From: Bacteroidia bacterium
GTDB lineage: Bacteria; Bacteroidota; Bacteroidia; B-17B0; Aurantibacillaceae
DNA: 64,000 bases
Direction: 5' to 3'
Assembly: GCA_016787705.1 (NCBI GenBank)
Contig: JAEUTP010000002.1
Coordinates: 248,001-312,000, forward strand
The notes under the pieces were generated by a model. It ran no database searches, was not told the DNA's origin, and saw only the letters and a list, made by a program, of their open reading frames with translations. Shown piece after piece: positions 26,350-35,600 of the stretch. Both the position numbers and the translations under genes were made by a program. Position 1 is the first letter of the stretch. Each line of letters starts with the position of its first letter.

Positions 26350-28077
26350 ATGAGCTTATTCAGAAAAAAATCAATTGATACAATATTAAAAAATGCAGAA
26401 GCCGAAAGTCACCATGGCAGTTTAGCCAAACATCTTGGTGTTCGAGACCTTACCGCTTTTGGTATTGCAGCTATTATTGGTGCCGGGATTTTTTCTACTA
26501 TTGGTAAAGCCAGTGCTGATGGAGGACCCGGTGTTATCTTACTTTTTATTTTTACCGCCGTTGCCTGTAGTTTTGCTGCGTTTGCTTATGCCGAATTTGC
26601 GTCTCTAATTCCTGTAAGCGGCAGCGCTTATACGTACAGCTATGTGGCCTTTGGCGAATTGTTTGCCTGGATTATTGGCTGGGCACTTATTATGGAATAT
26701 GCCATCGGCAATGTAACCGTTGCTATTTCATGGAGCGACTATTTTACGTCTTTAATTCAAAACTCCAGTAGTTATCGTGTCAACGAATGGTTGTGCCTGG
26801 ATTATTTTACAGCCAAACAAAATTATGGAACCGTAATGGGCATGCTTGCTGCCGGCGTTCCTTTAGATGAAATAAAAGCTAACGGACAAACAGCAGGCTT
26901 AGTAGAAGGCTTTATAGCCTATGGCAGTGCGCCAAAGATCGGCGACTTTCGCATTATTTTTGATGGCCCTGCATTATTAATAAATGTGATTATAACTATG
27001 CTTGTTTATCGCGGCATTAAAGAAAGCCGTAACGCCAGTAACACTATGGTGGTTATTAAAATTATTGTGGTGCTATTGGTAATTTTTGTTGGTGCATTTT
27101 TTGTGAACACAAGCAACTGGAATCCGTTCTTACCAAATGGTATTGGCGGTTTGCTTTCGGGTATTAGTGCCGTATTCTTTGCCTACATTGGTTTTGATGC
27201 CATTTCAACAACTGCCGAAGAGTGCCGCAATCCACAACGCGATCTTCCGAGAGGGATTTTATATTCGATAATCATCTGTACCATTTTATATGTTGCCATT
27301 GCCTTAGTAATTACAGGTATGGTAAGCTACAATGAATTAAATGTGGGCGATCCTTTAGCTTATGTTTTTGAAAAAGTACAAAGCTTAAGTTGGCTAAGTG
27401 GCGTAATTGCTGTTAGTGCTGTTGTTGCTATGGCTAGTGTAATGTTAGTGTTTCAGTTAGGGCAACCACGCATATGGATGAGTATGAGCCGTGATGGCTT
27501 ATTACCACCAGCCTTTGCAAAGATCCATCCAAAATTTAAAACACCTTCTTTCTCAACCATCTTTACCGGCTTTTTAGTAGCAGTACCCATATTTTTGGTA
27601 GACATAAATATGGTTACGGATATTTGTTCTGCAGGAACTTTATTTGCATTTTGTTTAGTTTGCGCGGGAGTTCTTAAATTACGCATGGACCCAAGCGCTC
27701 CGCCTTCAAAATTTAAAACGCCTTATGTAAATTCTAAATTTATTATTCCCGCATTATTTATTCTAACCATTGTTTTATTATGTGTTTATAATATGTCTTG
27801 GATAGACTATTACTTTTTAAAATTCGAATCATTTAATGCCTTCCTTACAAAAATTCCAATTTATTTTTTCTTTATTGGTTTTGCTATCATTGCAGTATTG
27901 GCATTTAAATACAATTTTTCACTTATACCAACTCTTGGCCTGTTAAGCTGTTTTTATATGCTATCGCAATTAGGATACAAGAACTGGTTGTATTTTACCA
28001 TTTGGTTAATAATAGGTTTAATTATTTATTTTGTTTATGGACGAAGCCATAGCAAATTAGCAAAGCAAAAAAATTAA
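26350..28077 (+). CDS. APC-family amino acid permease
   Basis: 575 residues with about 14 membrane helices. The first helix has the substrate/Na+ motif AIIGAGIFSTIGKAS (about 38-52). The consensus region TTAEECRNPQRDLPRGI after helix 8 is that of the cationic-amino-acid-transporter (CAT) branch of the APC superfamily. A polar loop near 140-190 is unusually long for a bacterial member (WLCLDYFTAKQNYGT and on). A family role in uptake of amino acids such as lysine or arginine is inferred; the substrate is not decided. The following SDR gene starts one base after its stop, so both are on one message. Confidence 0.87.
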   Translation: MSLFRKKSIDTILKNAEAESHHGSLAKHLGVRDLTAFGIAAIIGAGIFSTIGKASADGGPGVILLFIFTAVACSFAAFAYAEFASLIPVSGSAYTYSYVAFGELFAWIIGWALIMEYAIGNVTVAISWSDYFTSLIQNSSSYRVNEWLCLDYFTAKQNYGTVMGMLAAGVPLDEIKANGQTAGLVEGFIAYGSAPKIGDFRIIFDGPALLINVIITMLVYRGIKESRNASNTMVVIKIIVVLLVIFVGAFFVNTSNWNPFLPNGIGGLLSGISAVFFAYIGFDAISTTAEECRNPQRDLPRGILYSIIICTILYVAIALVITGMVSYNELNVGDPLAYVFEKVQSLSWLSGVIAVSAVVAMASVMLVFQLGQPRIWMSMSRDGLLPPAFAKIHPKFKTPSFSTIFTGFLVAVPIFLVDINMVTDICSAGTLFAFCLVCAGVLKLRMDPSAPPSKFKTPYVNSKFIIPALFILTIVLLCVYNMSWIDYYFLKFESFNAFLTKIPIYFFFIGFAIIAVLAFKYNFSLIPTLGLLSCFYMLSQLGYKNWLYFTIWLIIGLIIYFVYGRSHSKLAKQKN

Positions 28078-28078
28078 T

Positions 28079-28831
28079 ATGTTAGTTTTAGTTACAGGGG
28101 CCACATCGGGCATAGGCAAAAGTACAGCAGAGATCTTTGCAAAGAATGGTCACAATCTTATTATTACAGGGCGAAGAGACGAACGTTTAAAAGAACTTAA
28201 AACAAAATTAGAGAACGAAAATAAAATTAAAGTAACAGCACTTTGTTTTGATATTCGCAATTTAAAGGAAGTAGAGAATGCCATCTCACAACTTTCTTCA
28301 GAAAATAAAAAAATTGATGTACTTGTAAATAATGCAGGTTTGGCGGCGGGTTTAGGCCCCATTCAAAGTGGTGAGATCGATCACTGGGAACGCATGATAG
28401 ACACCAACATTAAAGGTTTACTTTATATTTCCCGTACTGTATCTAATTTAATGATCGAAAATAAAAAGGGACATATCATTAACATTGGTTCTGTTGCCGG
28501 CAAAGAAGTGTACGCTAATGGAAATGTGTATTGCGCTACCAAACATGCGGTGGATGCTTTAAATAAAGGCATACGTATTGATCTTTTACAACATGGCATT
28601 AAAGTAACCGCTGTTAATCCGGGTATGGTAGAAACAGAATTTAGCATTGTGCGTTTTGATGGCGACAAAGACAAAGCAAAAAAAGTATATGCCGGTTTAC
28701 AACCTTTAACTCCTGAAGATATTGCAGAGACGATATTTTGGGTTGCCAATCGTCCTGCTCATGTTAATATTAATGATATTTTAATAATGCCAAGCGCGCA
28801 GGCAACTGCCACCAACGTAAACAGGCAATAA
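28079..28831 (+). CDS. Short-chain dehydrogenase/reductase (classical SDR)
   Basis: 250 residues, classical SDR length. Motifs: TGATSGIGKS (6-15) for NAD(P) binding, with GRRDE (31-35) at the adenosine-binding site and its Arg pair favouring NADP; NNAG (84-87); catalytic Ser138, Tyr151 and Lys155 in the YCATK context; VNPGMVETEF as substrate loop start. The proteins most similar in style are YdfG-type enzymes that oxidise L-allo-threonine/3-hydroxypropionate-like hydroxyacids; substrate is not proven. It is on the same message as the amino acid permease, separated by one base. Confidence 0.88.
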   Translation: MLVLVTGATSGIGKSTAEIFAKNGHNLIITGRRDERLKELKTKLENENKIKVTALCFDIRNLKEVENAISQLSSENKKIDVLVNNAGLAAGLGPIQSGEIDHWERMIDTNIKGLLYISRTVSNLMIENKKGHIINIGSVAGKEVYANGNVYCATKHAVDALNKGIRIDLLQHGIKVTAVNPGMVETEFSIVRFDGDKDKAKKVYAGLQPLTPEDIAETIFWVANRPAHVNINDILIMPSAQATATNVNRQ

Positions 28832-28836
28832 CCCTG

Positions 28837-29577
28837 ATGCTGAAAAGAACAAATAATACAGTTTTTTTTTCTTTGGCACTTCTTTCTCTTTTAGTGTTGG
28901 TAAAACCATGCTCAGCGCAAAAAAATTATAATGGCGCAGGTATACGCTTTGGTATAGGTCCGGTGTTGGGCTTATACGTTACCAATCCCAATCACACTAA
29001 AAGTCCTTCACAAAAAATGAGTGCTTTGGTGAGTTTTAGAAAAGAAGTAAGGTGTGATAAATTATACAAAACTTTTTTTTTATTTGGATTAGATTACTTT
29101 TTTCATGGTGTAAATTTTCGCTCCTATTATTTTAAGCCTGATAGTGTGCATTTGTATGATAAAACATTTCCATACAACTACTCGTTGATAGTTAATGAAA
29201 TTGGAGTCCCTATACAATTTAAATATTCTTTTAAGCGAGAAAATAACAGCGTTTTTAGTCCGTATATAGCAGCGGGGTATCATCTTCGTTATTTGTTGCC
29301 AGCGAATTTAACCGTGAGTCAAAATGGCAATAATGTAAAAGAGGATGTAGTGGACTTAAGATTCAGAAACGCATTGTTTGATAAACATATAAGTTCATTT
29401 ATAAGCGCATCGTTTGGGTTACAAAAAAACAGCGTTGGTGGGTCGAGAAGCAATTTTTTTGCCGAGTTTAATTTTCGCTATGGCTTTTCGCAATATTATT
29501 TTGAAGAGCAATATGCGGCTAGCTCACTTCATATTAATAGTTATCATTTGGTTTTGCAATTAGGCGTAAAATTTTAG
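28837..29577 (+). CDS. Outer membrane beta-barrel protein (PorT-like)
   Basis: 246 residues. The signal peptide (MLKRTNNTVFFSLALLSLL.., ending at CSAQ near residue 28) is followed by a barrel-like sequence of alternating aromatic/hydrophobic strands, with GAGIRFGIGPVLGLYV, YKTFFLFGLDYFFHG, YSLIVNEIGVPIQFKYSF and a C-terminal strand SYHLVLQLGVKF ending in Phe, the pattern of outer-membrane insertion. It resembles small porin-family or PorT-type proteins of Bacteroidota, but which subfamily is unclear. It starts five bases after the SDR stop. The repeat-like hairpin at 29593 follows. Confidence 0.6.
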   Translation: MLKRTNNTVFFSLALLSLLVLVKPCSAQKNYNGAGIRFGIGPVLGLYVTNPNHTKSPSQKMSALVSFRKEVRCDKLYKTFFLFGLDYFFHGVNFRSYYFKPDSVHLYDKTFPYNYSLIVNEIGVPIQFKYSFKRENNSVFSPYIAAGYHLRYLLPANLTVSQNGNNVKEDVVDLRFRNALFDKHISSFISASFGLQKNSVGGSRSNFFAEFNFRYGFSQYYFEEQYAASSLHINSYHLVLQLGVKF

Positions 29578-29592
29578 ATCTTCTTAAATAAA

Positions 29593-29633
29593 TTGTCTTG
29601 TCGAGCAACTCAGATAGCTACTGGAGGAGACAA
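29593..29633. repeat. Decayed intergenic palindrome with GATAGCTA core
   Basis: TTGTCT at 29593 and AGACAA ending at 29633 are inverted 6-base ends; the middle CTCAGATAGCTACTGGAG is a near palindrome around TAGCTA. It lies between the beta-barrel gene and the DoxX-like gene. Similar ends and core occur at 10735-10752. Confidence 0.45.
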
Positions 29634-29666
29634 AAAACAAATACTTATTTTTAATGTTACCATAAA

Positions 29667-30032
29667 ATGAAAAAAATCTCCGTTGTTTTAATGAGTTTTC
29701 TGTATGCTGTCGCTGGACTTTACCATTTCATCAATCCATCCTTTTATGTAAAAATAATGCCACGTTACATTCCTTATCATTTATTTTTTGTTTATGCAAC
29801 AGGTATTATAGAAATTATGTTAGGTATCTTAATCTTAATAAAAAAATACCAAAAAAAAGCAGCTTGGTTAATTGTATTCATGCTAATTGCTTTTTTACCC
29901 GTACACATTCAAATGCTGCAAGATGCCTGGATCTCGCTAAACATTAAATTTATTTTAGCTGCTTTGCGTTTGCCCTTGCAGTTTGCGCTCATCTGGTGGA
30001 CATTTAAGATCTTTAATTTAAAGATCAAATAA
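29667..30032 (+). CDS. DoxX/MauE-like four-helix membrane protein
   Basis: 121 residues with four hydrophobic helices (3-20, 38-58, 65-82, 98-115). It fits the DoxX-like superfamily by its opening FLYAVAGLYHFINPSFYVKIMP and the short polar PRYIPYH loop. Bacteroidota DoxX-like proteins often carry this YHF...P..Y...MP opening. Family roles include terminal oxidase or thiol-related membrane chemistry, but nothing here supports one of them. It lies alone between the repeat at 29593 and the PLP enzyme gene. Confidence 0.6.
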   Translation: MKKISVVLMSFLYAVAGLYHFINPSFYVKIMPRYIPYHLFFVYATGIIEIMLGILILIKKYQKKAAWLIVFMLIAFLPVHIQMLQDAWISLNIKFILAALRLPLQFALIWWTFKIFNLKIK

Positions 30033-30090
30033 GCCGACAAAATCTTTGCTTTTCGTCTTTCATTTTTTACCTTTAATAAAAATAATCTCC

Positions 30091-31401
30091 ATGATGAATC
30101 GTCGTAATTTTTTAATGGCTACCGCAGGATCATTAACTGCTATGGATCTTTTTTCATCTATCAATCTGCCCTTTGCCAGAAAACTGGATAAGCATTTAAA
30201 TAAATTAGAGAATTTAAGCCTGGATGCCACTGCCGAGAATGAAGATTTTTGGGGATGGATCCGTGAGAGTTACACGACTTCACCTAACGTTTTGAATTTT
30301 AATAACGGGGGTGTTAGTCCACAACCAAAAGTGGTGCAGGATGCACATATTCGTTTTTATCAATACAGTAACGAAGCGCCAAGCTATTATATGTGGCGAA
30401 TTTTAGACCAGGGACGTGAAGGCTTGCGTAATAAACTGGCAGAGCTTTGTGGCGTATCAAGTGAAGAAATTGCGATTAACAGGAATGCAACCGAAGGATT
30501 GAACTCTGTTATTTTTGGATTAAATTTAAAAGAAGGCGATGAAGTGGCATTAAGCACCTTTGATTATCCCAACATGATGAATGCCTGGAAGCAAAGAGAA
30601 AAACGTGATAAAATTAAATTGAACTGGATAAATATTCCTCAACCTACAGAAGACGTTGCTACAATTGTAAAATTATATGAAAAGGCAATTACACCAAAAA
30701 CAAAAATTGTTCACATTACACACATGATCAACTGGACAGGTAATTTTGTTCCTGTTAAAGCCATTGCAGATATGGCACATGCAAAAGGTTGCGAAGTAAT
30801 TGTAGATGCGGCGCATTCGTTTGGCCAAATAGATTTTAAAATTGAAGATACGGGCGCAGATTATTTGGCTACATCGTTACACAAATGGTTATGCGCACCG
30901 TTTGGTAGTGGTTTGATGTATATCAAAAAAAATAAAATTAAAAATGTATGGGCATTACTTTCTTCGGTAGAACCAGATGGTGGCGATATTAAAAAATTTG
31001 AGAGTTTAGGTACACGTTCATTTGCTTCTGAAATGGCTATTGGTACCGCAGTAGATTTTCACAATATTATTGGTGCCAAACGAAAAGAAGCGCGTTTGCG
31101 TTATTTAAAAAATTATTGGGCTGAGAAATGCCATAAATTACCAAAAGCGAATTTTTATACCTCGTTAAAACCAGAATTTTCTTGTGCTGTTGCTACTATT
31201 GGCTTTGAAGGCTGGCAGGCGCAACAAATAGAGGCTAAATTATTTGAAACAAAAAAAGTGCATACTGTTTCTATGATCTTAGAAAAAGTAAATGGTATTC
31301 GTATTGCCCCCAATGTTTATACAAATATTCAGGATTTGGATACACTTGTTAGTGGGCTGACAGATATTTCTAAAATGACGCCTCCTGTTCAACCGAAATA
31401 A
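30091..31401 (+). CDS. PLP-dependent aminotransferase class V enzyme, Tat-exported
   Basis: About 436 residues from the ATG at 30091; an ATG in frame at 30046 would put 15 hydrophobic residues before the Tat signal and is rejected. The N-terminus MMNRRNFLMATAGSLTAMDL is a twin-arginine signal. The enzyme is a class V fold-type I protein like isopenicillin-N epimerase or cysteine desulfurase: NRNATEGLNSV at the cofactor site, HITHMINWTGN, VDAAHSFGQIDF (PLP-binding Asp) and SLHKW with the Schiff-base Lys265. Reaction is not decided; the family covers racemases, lyases and aminotransferases. The RidA gene with a signal sequence starts six bases after its stop, which suggests its product makes a reactive imine or enamine. 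Confidence 0.82.
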   Translation: MMNRRNFLMATAGSLTAMDLFSSINLPFARKLDKHLNKLENLSLDATAENEDFWGWIRESYTTSPNVLNFNNGGVSPQPKVVQDAHIRFYQYSNEAPSYYMWRILDQGREGLRNKLAELCGVSSEEIAINRNATEGLNSVIFGLNLKEGDEVALSTFDYPNMMNAWKQREKRDKIKLNWINIPQPTEDVATIVKLYEKAITPKTKIVHITHMINWTGNFVPVKAIADMAHAKGCEVIVDAAHSFGQIDFKIEDTGADYLATSLHKWLCAPFGSGLMYIKKNKIKNVWALLSSVEPDGGDIKKFESLGTRSFASEMAIGTAVDFHNIIGAKRKEARLRYLKNYWAEKCHKLPKANFYTSLKPEFSCAVATIGFEGWQAQQIEAKLFETKKVHTVSMILEKVNGIRIAPNVYTNIQDLDTLVSGLTDISKMTPPVQPK

Positions 31402-31407
31402 TTTTAC

Positions 31408-31845
31408 ATGGGAAAGAAAATTGCATTGGCTATTTTTGTAACTGTCTTGTTTTTTGCTTTCGCCGGCAAAGATCATAAGGAAGTTATTTTTACAAAACTG
31501 GCTCCTGCACCCATTGGCCCCTACAGTCAGGGTATTAAAAGTGGTGGTACACTTTATGTTGCCGGGCAAATTGGTTTAAAAGTAGATGGTACTTATGATT
31601 CAACTTCTATTGAAAATGAAACTACGCAAACTTTAAATAACATTAAGGCAATTGTTGAAGCCGCGGGTATGACCATGAATAATGTTTGCAAAACAACTAT
31701 TTACACCACGGACTTAAAAAACTTCTCAAAAATAAACGAAGTATATAAAACATACTTTAAATTAAATCCACCGGCGCGCGAAACGGTTGAAGTAAAAGCT
31801 TTACCAAAAGGTGCACATGTGGAAATAAGTGTGGTGGCAAATTAA
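31408..31845 (+). CDS. RidA family protein, exported
   Basis: 145 residues with an N-terminal hydrophobic segment (MGKKIALAIFVTVLFFAFAG), a signal or anchor, then the RidA core. Family motifs: APIGPYSQGI, LYVAGQIGL, MNNVCKTTIYTTDL and PARETVEVKALPKGAHVEIS with the conserved Arg and Glu of the imine-hydrolysing site. RidA enzymes are normally cytosolic; this copy is placed to act in the periplasm. It follows the Tat-exported PLP enzyme by six bases, and RidA enzymes are known to clear enamine/imine by-products of PLP enzymes, so I infer a coupled export pair. Confidence 0.85.
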   Translation: MGKKIALAIFVTVLFFAFAGKDHKEVIFTKLAPAPIGPYSQGIKSGGTLYVAGQIGLKVDGTYDSTSIENETTQTLNNIKAIVEAAGMTMNNVCKTTIYTTDLKNFSKINEVYKTYFKLNPPARETVEVKALPKGAHVEISVVAN

Positions 31846-31866
31846 AAAGAAATAAAATAAATTAAT

Positions 31867-32736
31867 ATGACAGAATCACTTACCATTGAACTTAATTCGG
31901 GATCAAAATCGATTATCAAGATCGGATTTTTACTCCGTTCTGTTTTTGTACTTTTTTTTATTATTAGTTTGGCTTTTTTAGGTCTTCATTTTTTTAAAAG
32001 CTCTTTTTTAGCAGCATTAATTTGTTTTGCTGTTTGTTTTGTTCTGTTTCTTATCTTTTTTAGAATGTTAAATGCTGCTTTTTTTAAAGAACAATTAATT
32101 GTAACGAAAGAAAGCATAACTTATATCAATAAAAACCTGAGTAACACTAAAAAAAATGTTTTTGATCTTAATAAAATAAAATATTTTGGTTTTGCAGATC
32201 AACAGTATACTAAACACGCTATGGATAATCCGATAGTAGATTTTACAGGGCTTGCCACAGGAGAAAAGGAATTGCAATATGTTATTGACGAAGGCAACAT
32301 CAGGCTTGAAACAGAGACAAAGAGCGTTAAATTTGGTAAGAATATGCCCTCGTGGGATGTAGAAGAATTGATCGAAAAAATAGAAGTTTTTACCGGCAGG
32401 AAATTTACAAAACCAAAACCCGGAAGATCGGCTGAAGATCTTTATAAAGACATAGAAACAGAATTGGATCCGGATGCAGAAGTAATACCTGAAACAGAAA
32501 CTGAGATAAAAATAGAACAAGACACAGAACAAACAGAAAGTTTAAATACAAATTTTGAAAGGTATTCTTACAGCGGCGATTACGGAGAACTTATTATTGA
32601 ACAGCAAAACGACCTTCCTACAGCAGATGATAAAGCATATTTAAATGGAGAGTTGGCCCCTACCGGGAAATACCAGATCGGTGATAAACAATTTGTTTTT
32701 ATATCCAATGGTTTTGTTTATGCCGTACGATTATAG
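31867..32736 (+). CDS. Hypothetical membrane protein with PH-like domain
   Basis: 289 residues. Two membrane helices near the N-terminus (about 22-40 and 48-68) are followed by a soluble part with FKEQLIVTKESITYINKNL and IKYFGFADQQYT, the strand pattern of bacterial PH-like domains, up to about residue 180. The tail has a helix RSAEDLYKDIETELDPDAE, a Glu/Thr-rich linker and a small C-terminal beta piece (QIGDKQFVFISNGFVYAV). I know no function. It starts 21 bases after the RidA stop and may be on the same message. Confidence 0.55.
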   Translation: MTESLTIELNSGSKSIIKIGFLLRSVFVLFFIISLAFLGLHFFKSSFLAALICFAVCFVLFLIFFRMLNAAFFKEQLIVTKESITYINKNLSNTKKNVFDLNKIKYFGFADQQYTKHAMDNPIVDFTGLATGEKELQYVIDEGNIRLETETKSVKFGKNMPSWDVEELIEKIEVFTGRKFTKPKPGRSAEDLYKDIETELDPDAEVIPETETEIKIEQDTEQTESLNTNFERYSYSGDYGELIIEQQNDLPTADDKAYLNGELAPTGKYQIGDKQFVFISNGFVYAVRL

Positions 32737-32790
32737 AATTTATTCTTTATAAAAAATAAAAGTTTAATTTCGCAATTAAATTTCTTGTAA

Positions 32791-33135
32791 ATGACTGAAT
32801 ATCCTGCTTGCCCCAAATGTAAATGTGAATACACTTATTCTAACGGATCTTTAATTGTTTGTCCTGAGTGTTTTCATGAATGGAATCCTGAAGAAGTAGT
32901 TTCTGAATCACAAGAAACTTCAAAAAAGATAGTAGACAGCAACGGAAACGAATTACATGATGGCGATTCGGTTGTAGTGATTAAAGATCTACCGGTAAAA
33001 GGTTCATCTAAGCCCGTTAAAGCAGGTACAAAAGTTAAGAATATCCGTTTAACAGATGGTGATCATAATATTGATTGTAAAATAGAAGGCTTTGGTGCGA
33101 TGGCTTTAAAATCTGAATTTGTTAGAAAGGCGTAA
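32791..33135 (+). CDS. YjdM/PhnA-type zinc-ribbon protein
   Basis: 114 residues. The N-terminal zinc ribbon has Cys7, Cys10, Cys24 and Cys27 (CPKC and CPEC). The C-terminal YjdM domain (about 49-114) has [20 protein letters not shown] and [20 protein letters not shown], as in proteins once named PhnA. Despite the old name a link to phosphonate use is doubtful. Short cytosolic protein; its stop is eight bases from the convergent murF-alr stop. Confidence 0.85.
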   Translation: MTEYPACPKCKCEYTYSNGSLIVCPECFHEWNPEEVVSESQETSKKIVDSNGNELHDGDSVVVIKDLPVKGSSKPVKAGTKVKNIRLTDGDHNIDCKIEGFGAMALKSEFVRKA

Positions 33136-33143
33136 CTTGATAA

Positions 33144-35591
33144 TCATTCCTGCACATATACTCTCTTTACACGTGCAGAAACATTGGTAAGCACTTCGTA
33201 AGAAATAGAATTTAACGCCTCTGCCATTTTATGGATCTGTTCTGCATTTTCAAAAATTATCACTTCATCACCTTCTTTGCAGTCCATTCCGGTAATGTCG
33301 ATCATACACATATCCATGCAAATATTGCCAACAGTTTTACAGAATTTACCATTAATATAAACACCGTGTTTGCCATTGCCTAACATACGACTAAAACCAT
33401 CAGCATAACCAATAGGTATGGTTGCAATAGCTGTATCTTTATCTAATTTACCGTTACGGTTATAACCAACGGTTTGCTCTTTGTCTACTTTTTTAATTTG
33501 ACTGATGCGTGTAATTAAACTACCCACATTTTCCAATTTAGATTGTTCGTCTGCTTGCACGCCAATGCCGTACATACCAATACCCAGGCGCACCATATCG
33601 TAATGCGCATCTTTAAAACGGGTTATACCGCCTGAATTGCAAATGTGTTTTAGTACACTATAATTCAATGTTAATTCAATAGCTGAGTATACTTTTTCAA
33701 AAATATGGATCTGCTCTTTGGTAAATTCATCCAACGCAGGATTATCAGTGCCCGCCAAATGAGAAAATACCGAACGCACCTTTAACTGTGGGTAATTCTT
33801 TAATTCAGAGATCAATTGTTCAAGATCTTTTTCTTCAAAACCCAAGCGGTGCATACCCGTGTCAATTTTTAAATGAATGGGATAAGGTTCTGTAACTCCC
33901 AACGCATCCAGCTTTTTTACAAAAGCACTTAGCACTTTAAAACTATATATCTCCGGCTCTAATTGGTAATTAATAATATCTTCCAGCGCATCTTCTTCAG
34001 GGCTCATCACCATAATTGGTAAAGTAACCTGTGATTGCCTTAGCTCAACACCCTCATCAGCATAAGCTACTGCTAAATAATTAACGCCAATGTGCTGCAA
34101 TGTTTTGGCTATCTCTGCACCGCCACTACCATAACCCATAGCTTTTACCATGCACATTAATTTTACGTTAGAAGAGATCAACGATCTATAATAATTAACA
34201 TTATTAATTAATTTATTTAAATTGATTTCAAAAACAGTATCGTGACTTTTTAATTGCAACAAACGGCTTATATTCTCAAAACCAAAGCTACGTGCGCCTT
34301 TTAAAAGAATACTTGCTTCGCTAAACTGGTAATTAATTAATTTAAACTGGTTGATAAAACTTTGTGTATCTGCAAAAAATAAAGAGTTGGCTTTAAACAA
34401 AGGTTTATGATTGGAGATCTCTTTCCCTATTCCAACCACAAGATCAATCTTATTCTGAGTAAACAATTCCGCCAATTGTTTATATAAAGAGTTTGCAGAA
34501 ATACCCGACTGCTCCAAATCAGAAACAATTACCACTTTTCGTACACGCCGGTTTTGTTGCGCCAAATAATTTAACGCAATTTTAATGGAATCAAGATCGG
34601 AATTATAATAGTCGTTAATAATCAGTGCATTATTTATTCCATTCTTAATCTCAAGACGCAAGGCCACGGACTGCAATGAAAGCAAACGTTGTGCAATATC
34701 ATTTTCTTTAAACCCCATTTGCATAAGCACAGCAACACAGGTTGAAATATTTAGTATGGAGGCTTTATCAGAAAAAGGAATTTTATAATGATAGTTTGCT
34801 GCAGCACCTTTTAATTCTAATGTATCATTAACAAAATTTATTCTCAGATCCGCATCATCAAATTCAGAAACAATAAGTACGTTTTTTAATGTTTGAGAAG
34901 TTAATTGATGTTTGTGCAATCCATTAATTACTTTTTTATCGCAAGTTGTAATTAATTTTAATTTTTCATTTATTTTTTGCTCCCTGGTGTCAAACCCTTC
35001 ATCATGCGCTGAGCCAATAGATGTAAATACACCGATAGTTGGAGATATGATCTCTGCCAATACATCCATCTCGTTTGGTAAAGAGATACCCGCTTCAAAA
35101 ATTGCAAGTGTGTGCGAATGGTTTAAATTTAAAACACTTAAAGGCACACCAATTTGTGAATTATAACTTTTTGGGCTACGGCAAATAGAAAAATTACTTT
35201 TTAAAAGTTGGTACAACCATTCTTTTACAACTGTTTTACCGTTACTGCCTGTAATGCCGATTACCGGAATGGAAAATTGTTTGCGGTGATAAGCGGCCAG
35301 TGTTTGCATTGTTTTTAAAGGATCTGCTGAAACTACAAAAGAAACACCTGCATTTTTAAATTTAGAAACATCAAAAGCATGTTCCTGAATCAAAAAAGAA
35401 CTAACACCTTTTTCAATAAGATCGGGAATATAATTATGGCCATCGTTACGCTGAGTTTTTAGTGCAATAAACAGCGTATCAACCGGCGACTGTAAAGCCC
35501 TGCTATCGTTTAAAAAAATGCTTACCTTATTATTAGTAGCGCCAATAAATTTTGCATTTCCTATTTCTGCTATTTGTTGCAGGCTATACAT
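33144..35591 (-). CDS. murF-alr: Bifunctional UDP-MurNAc-tripeptide:D-Ala-D-Ala ligase / alanine racemase
   Basis: 815 residues, a fusion common in Bacteroidota. MurF part (1-450): FLNDSRAL start, P-loop GITGSNGKT (112-120), PKSYNSQIGVPLSVL, FEAGISLPNEM, and IINDYYNSDLDSI. Alr part (about 455-815): PLP Schiff-base Lys483 in VKAMGYGSG, LKIDTGMHRLGF, VRLGIGMYGIG with the second active-site Tyr, and the C-terminal beta domain NGKFCKTVGNICMDMCMID. It joins D-Ala-D-Ala onto UDP-MurNAc-tripeptide and makes the D-Ala itself, so both halves feed peptidoglycan. The tdk gene lies nine bases upstream on the same strand. Stop faces YjdM closely with no terminator seen. Confidence 0.95.
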   Translation of the reverse strand: MYSLQQIAEIGNAKFIGATNNKVSIFLNDSRALQSPVDTLFIALKTQRNDGHNYIPDLIEKGVSSFLIQEHAFDVSKFKNAGVSFVVSADPLKTMQTLAAYHRKQFSIPVIGITGSNGKTVVKEWLYQLLKSNFSICRSPKSYNSQIGVPLSVLNLNHSHTLAIFEAGISLPNEMDVLAEIISPTIGVFTSIGSAHDEGFDTREQKINEKLKLITTCDKKVINGLHKHQLTSQTLKNVLIVSEFDDADLRINFVNDTLELKGAAANYHYKIPFSDKASILNISTCVAVLMQMGFKENDIAQRLLSLQSVALRLEIKNGINNALIINDYYNSDLDSIKIALNYLAQQNRRVRKVVIVSDLEQSGISANSLYKQLAELFTQNKIDLVVGIGKEISNHKPLFKANSLFFADTQSFINQFKLINYQFSEASILLKGARSFGFENISRLLQLKSHDTVFEINLNKLINNVNYYRSLISSNVKLMCMVKAMGYGSGGAEIAKTLQHIGVNYLAVAYADEGVELRQSQVTLPIMVMSPEEDALEDIINYQLEPEIYSFKVLSAFVKKLDALGVTEPYPIHLKIDTGMHRLGFEEKDLEQLISELKNYPQLKVRSVFSHLAGTDNPALDEFTKEQIHIFEKVYSAIELTLNYSVLKHICNSGGITRFKDAHYDMVRLGIGMYGIGVQADEQSKLENVGSLITRISQIKKVDKEQTVGYNRNGKLDKDTAIATIPIGYADGFSRMLGNGKHGVYINGKFCKTVGNICMDMCMIDITGMDCKEGDEVIIFENAEQIHKMAEALNSISYEVLTNVSARVKRVYVQE

Positions 35592-35600
35592 GCTATATTT

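Noticed and set aside
30046..30090. Earlier ATG for the PLP enzyme
   Set aside because: It would put hydrophobic residues before the twin-arginine motif and break the Tat signal.
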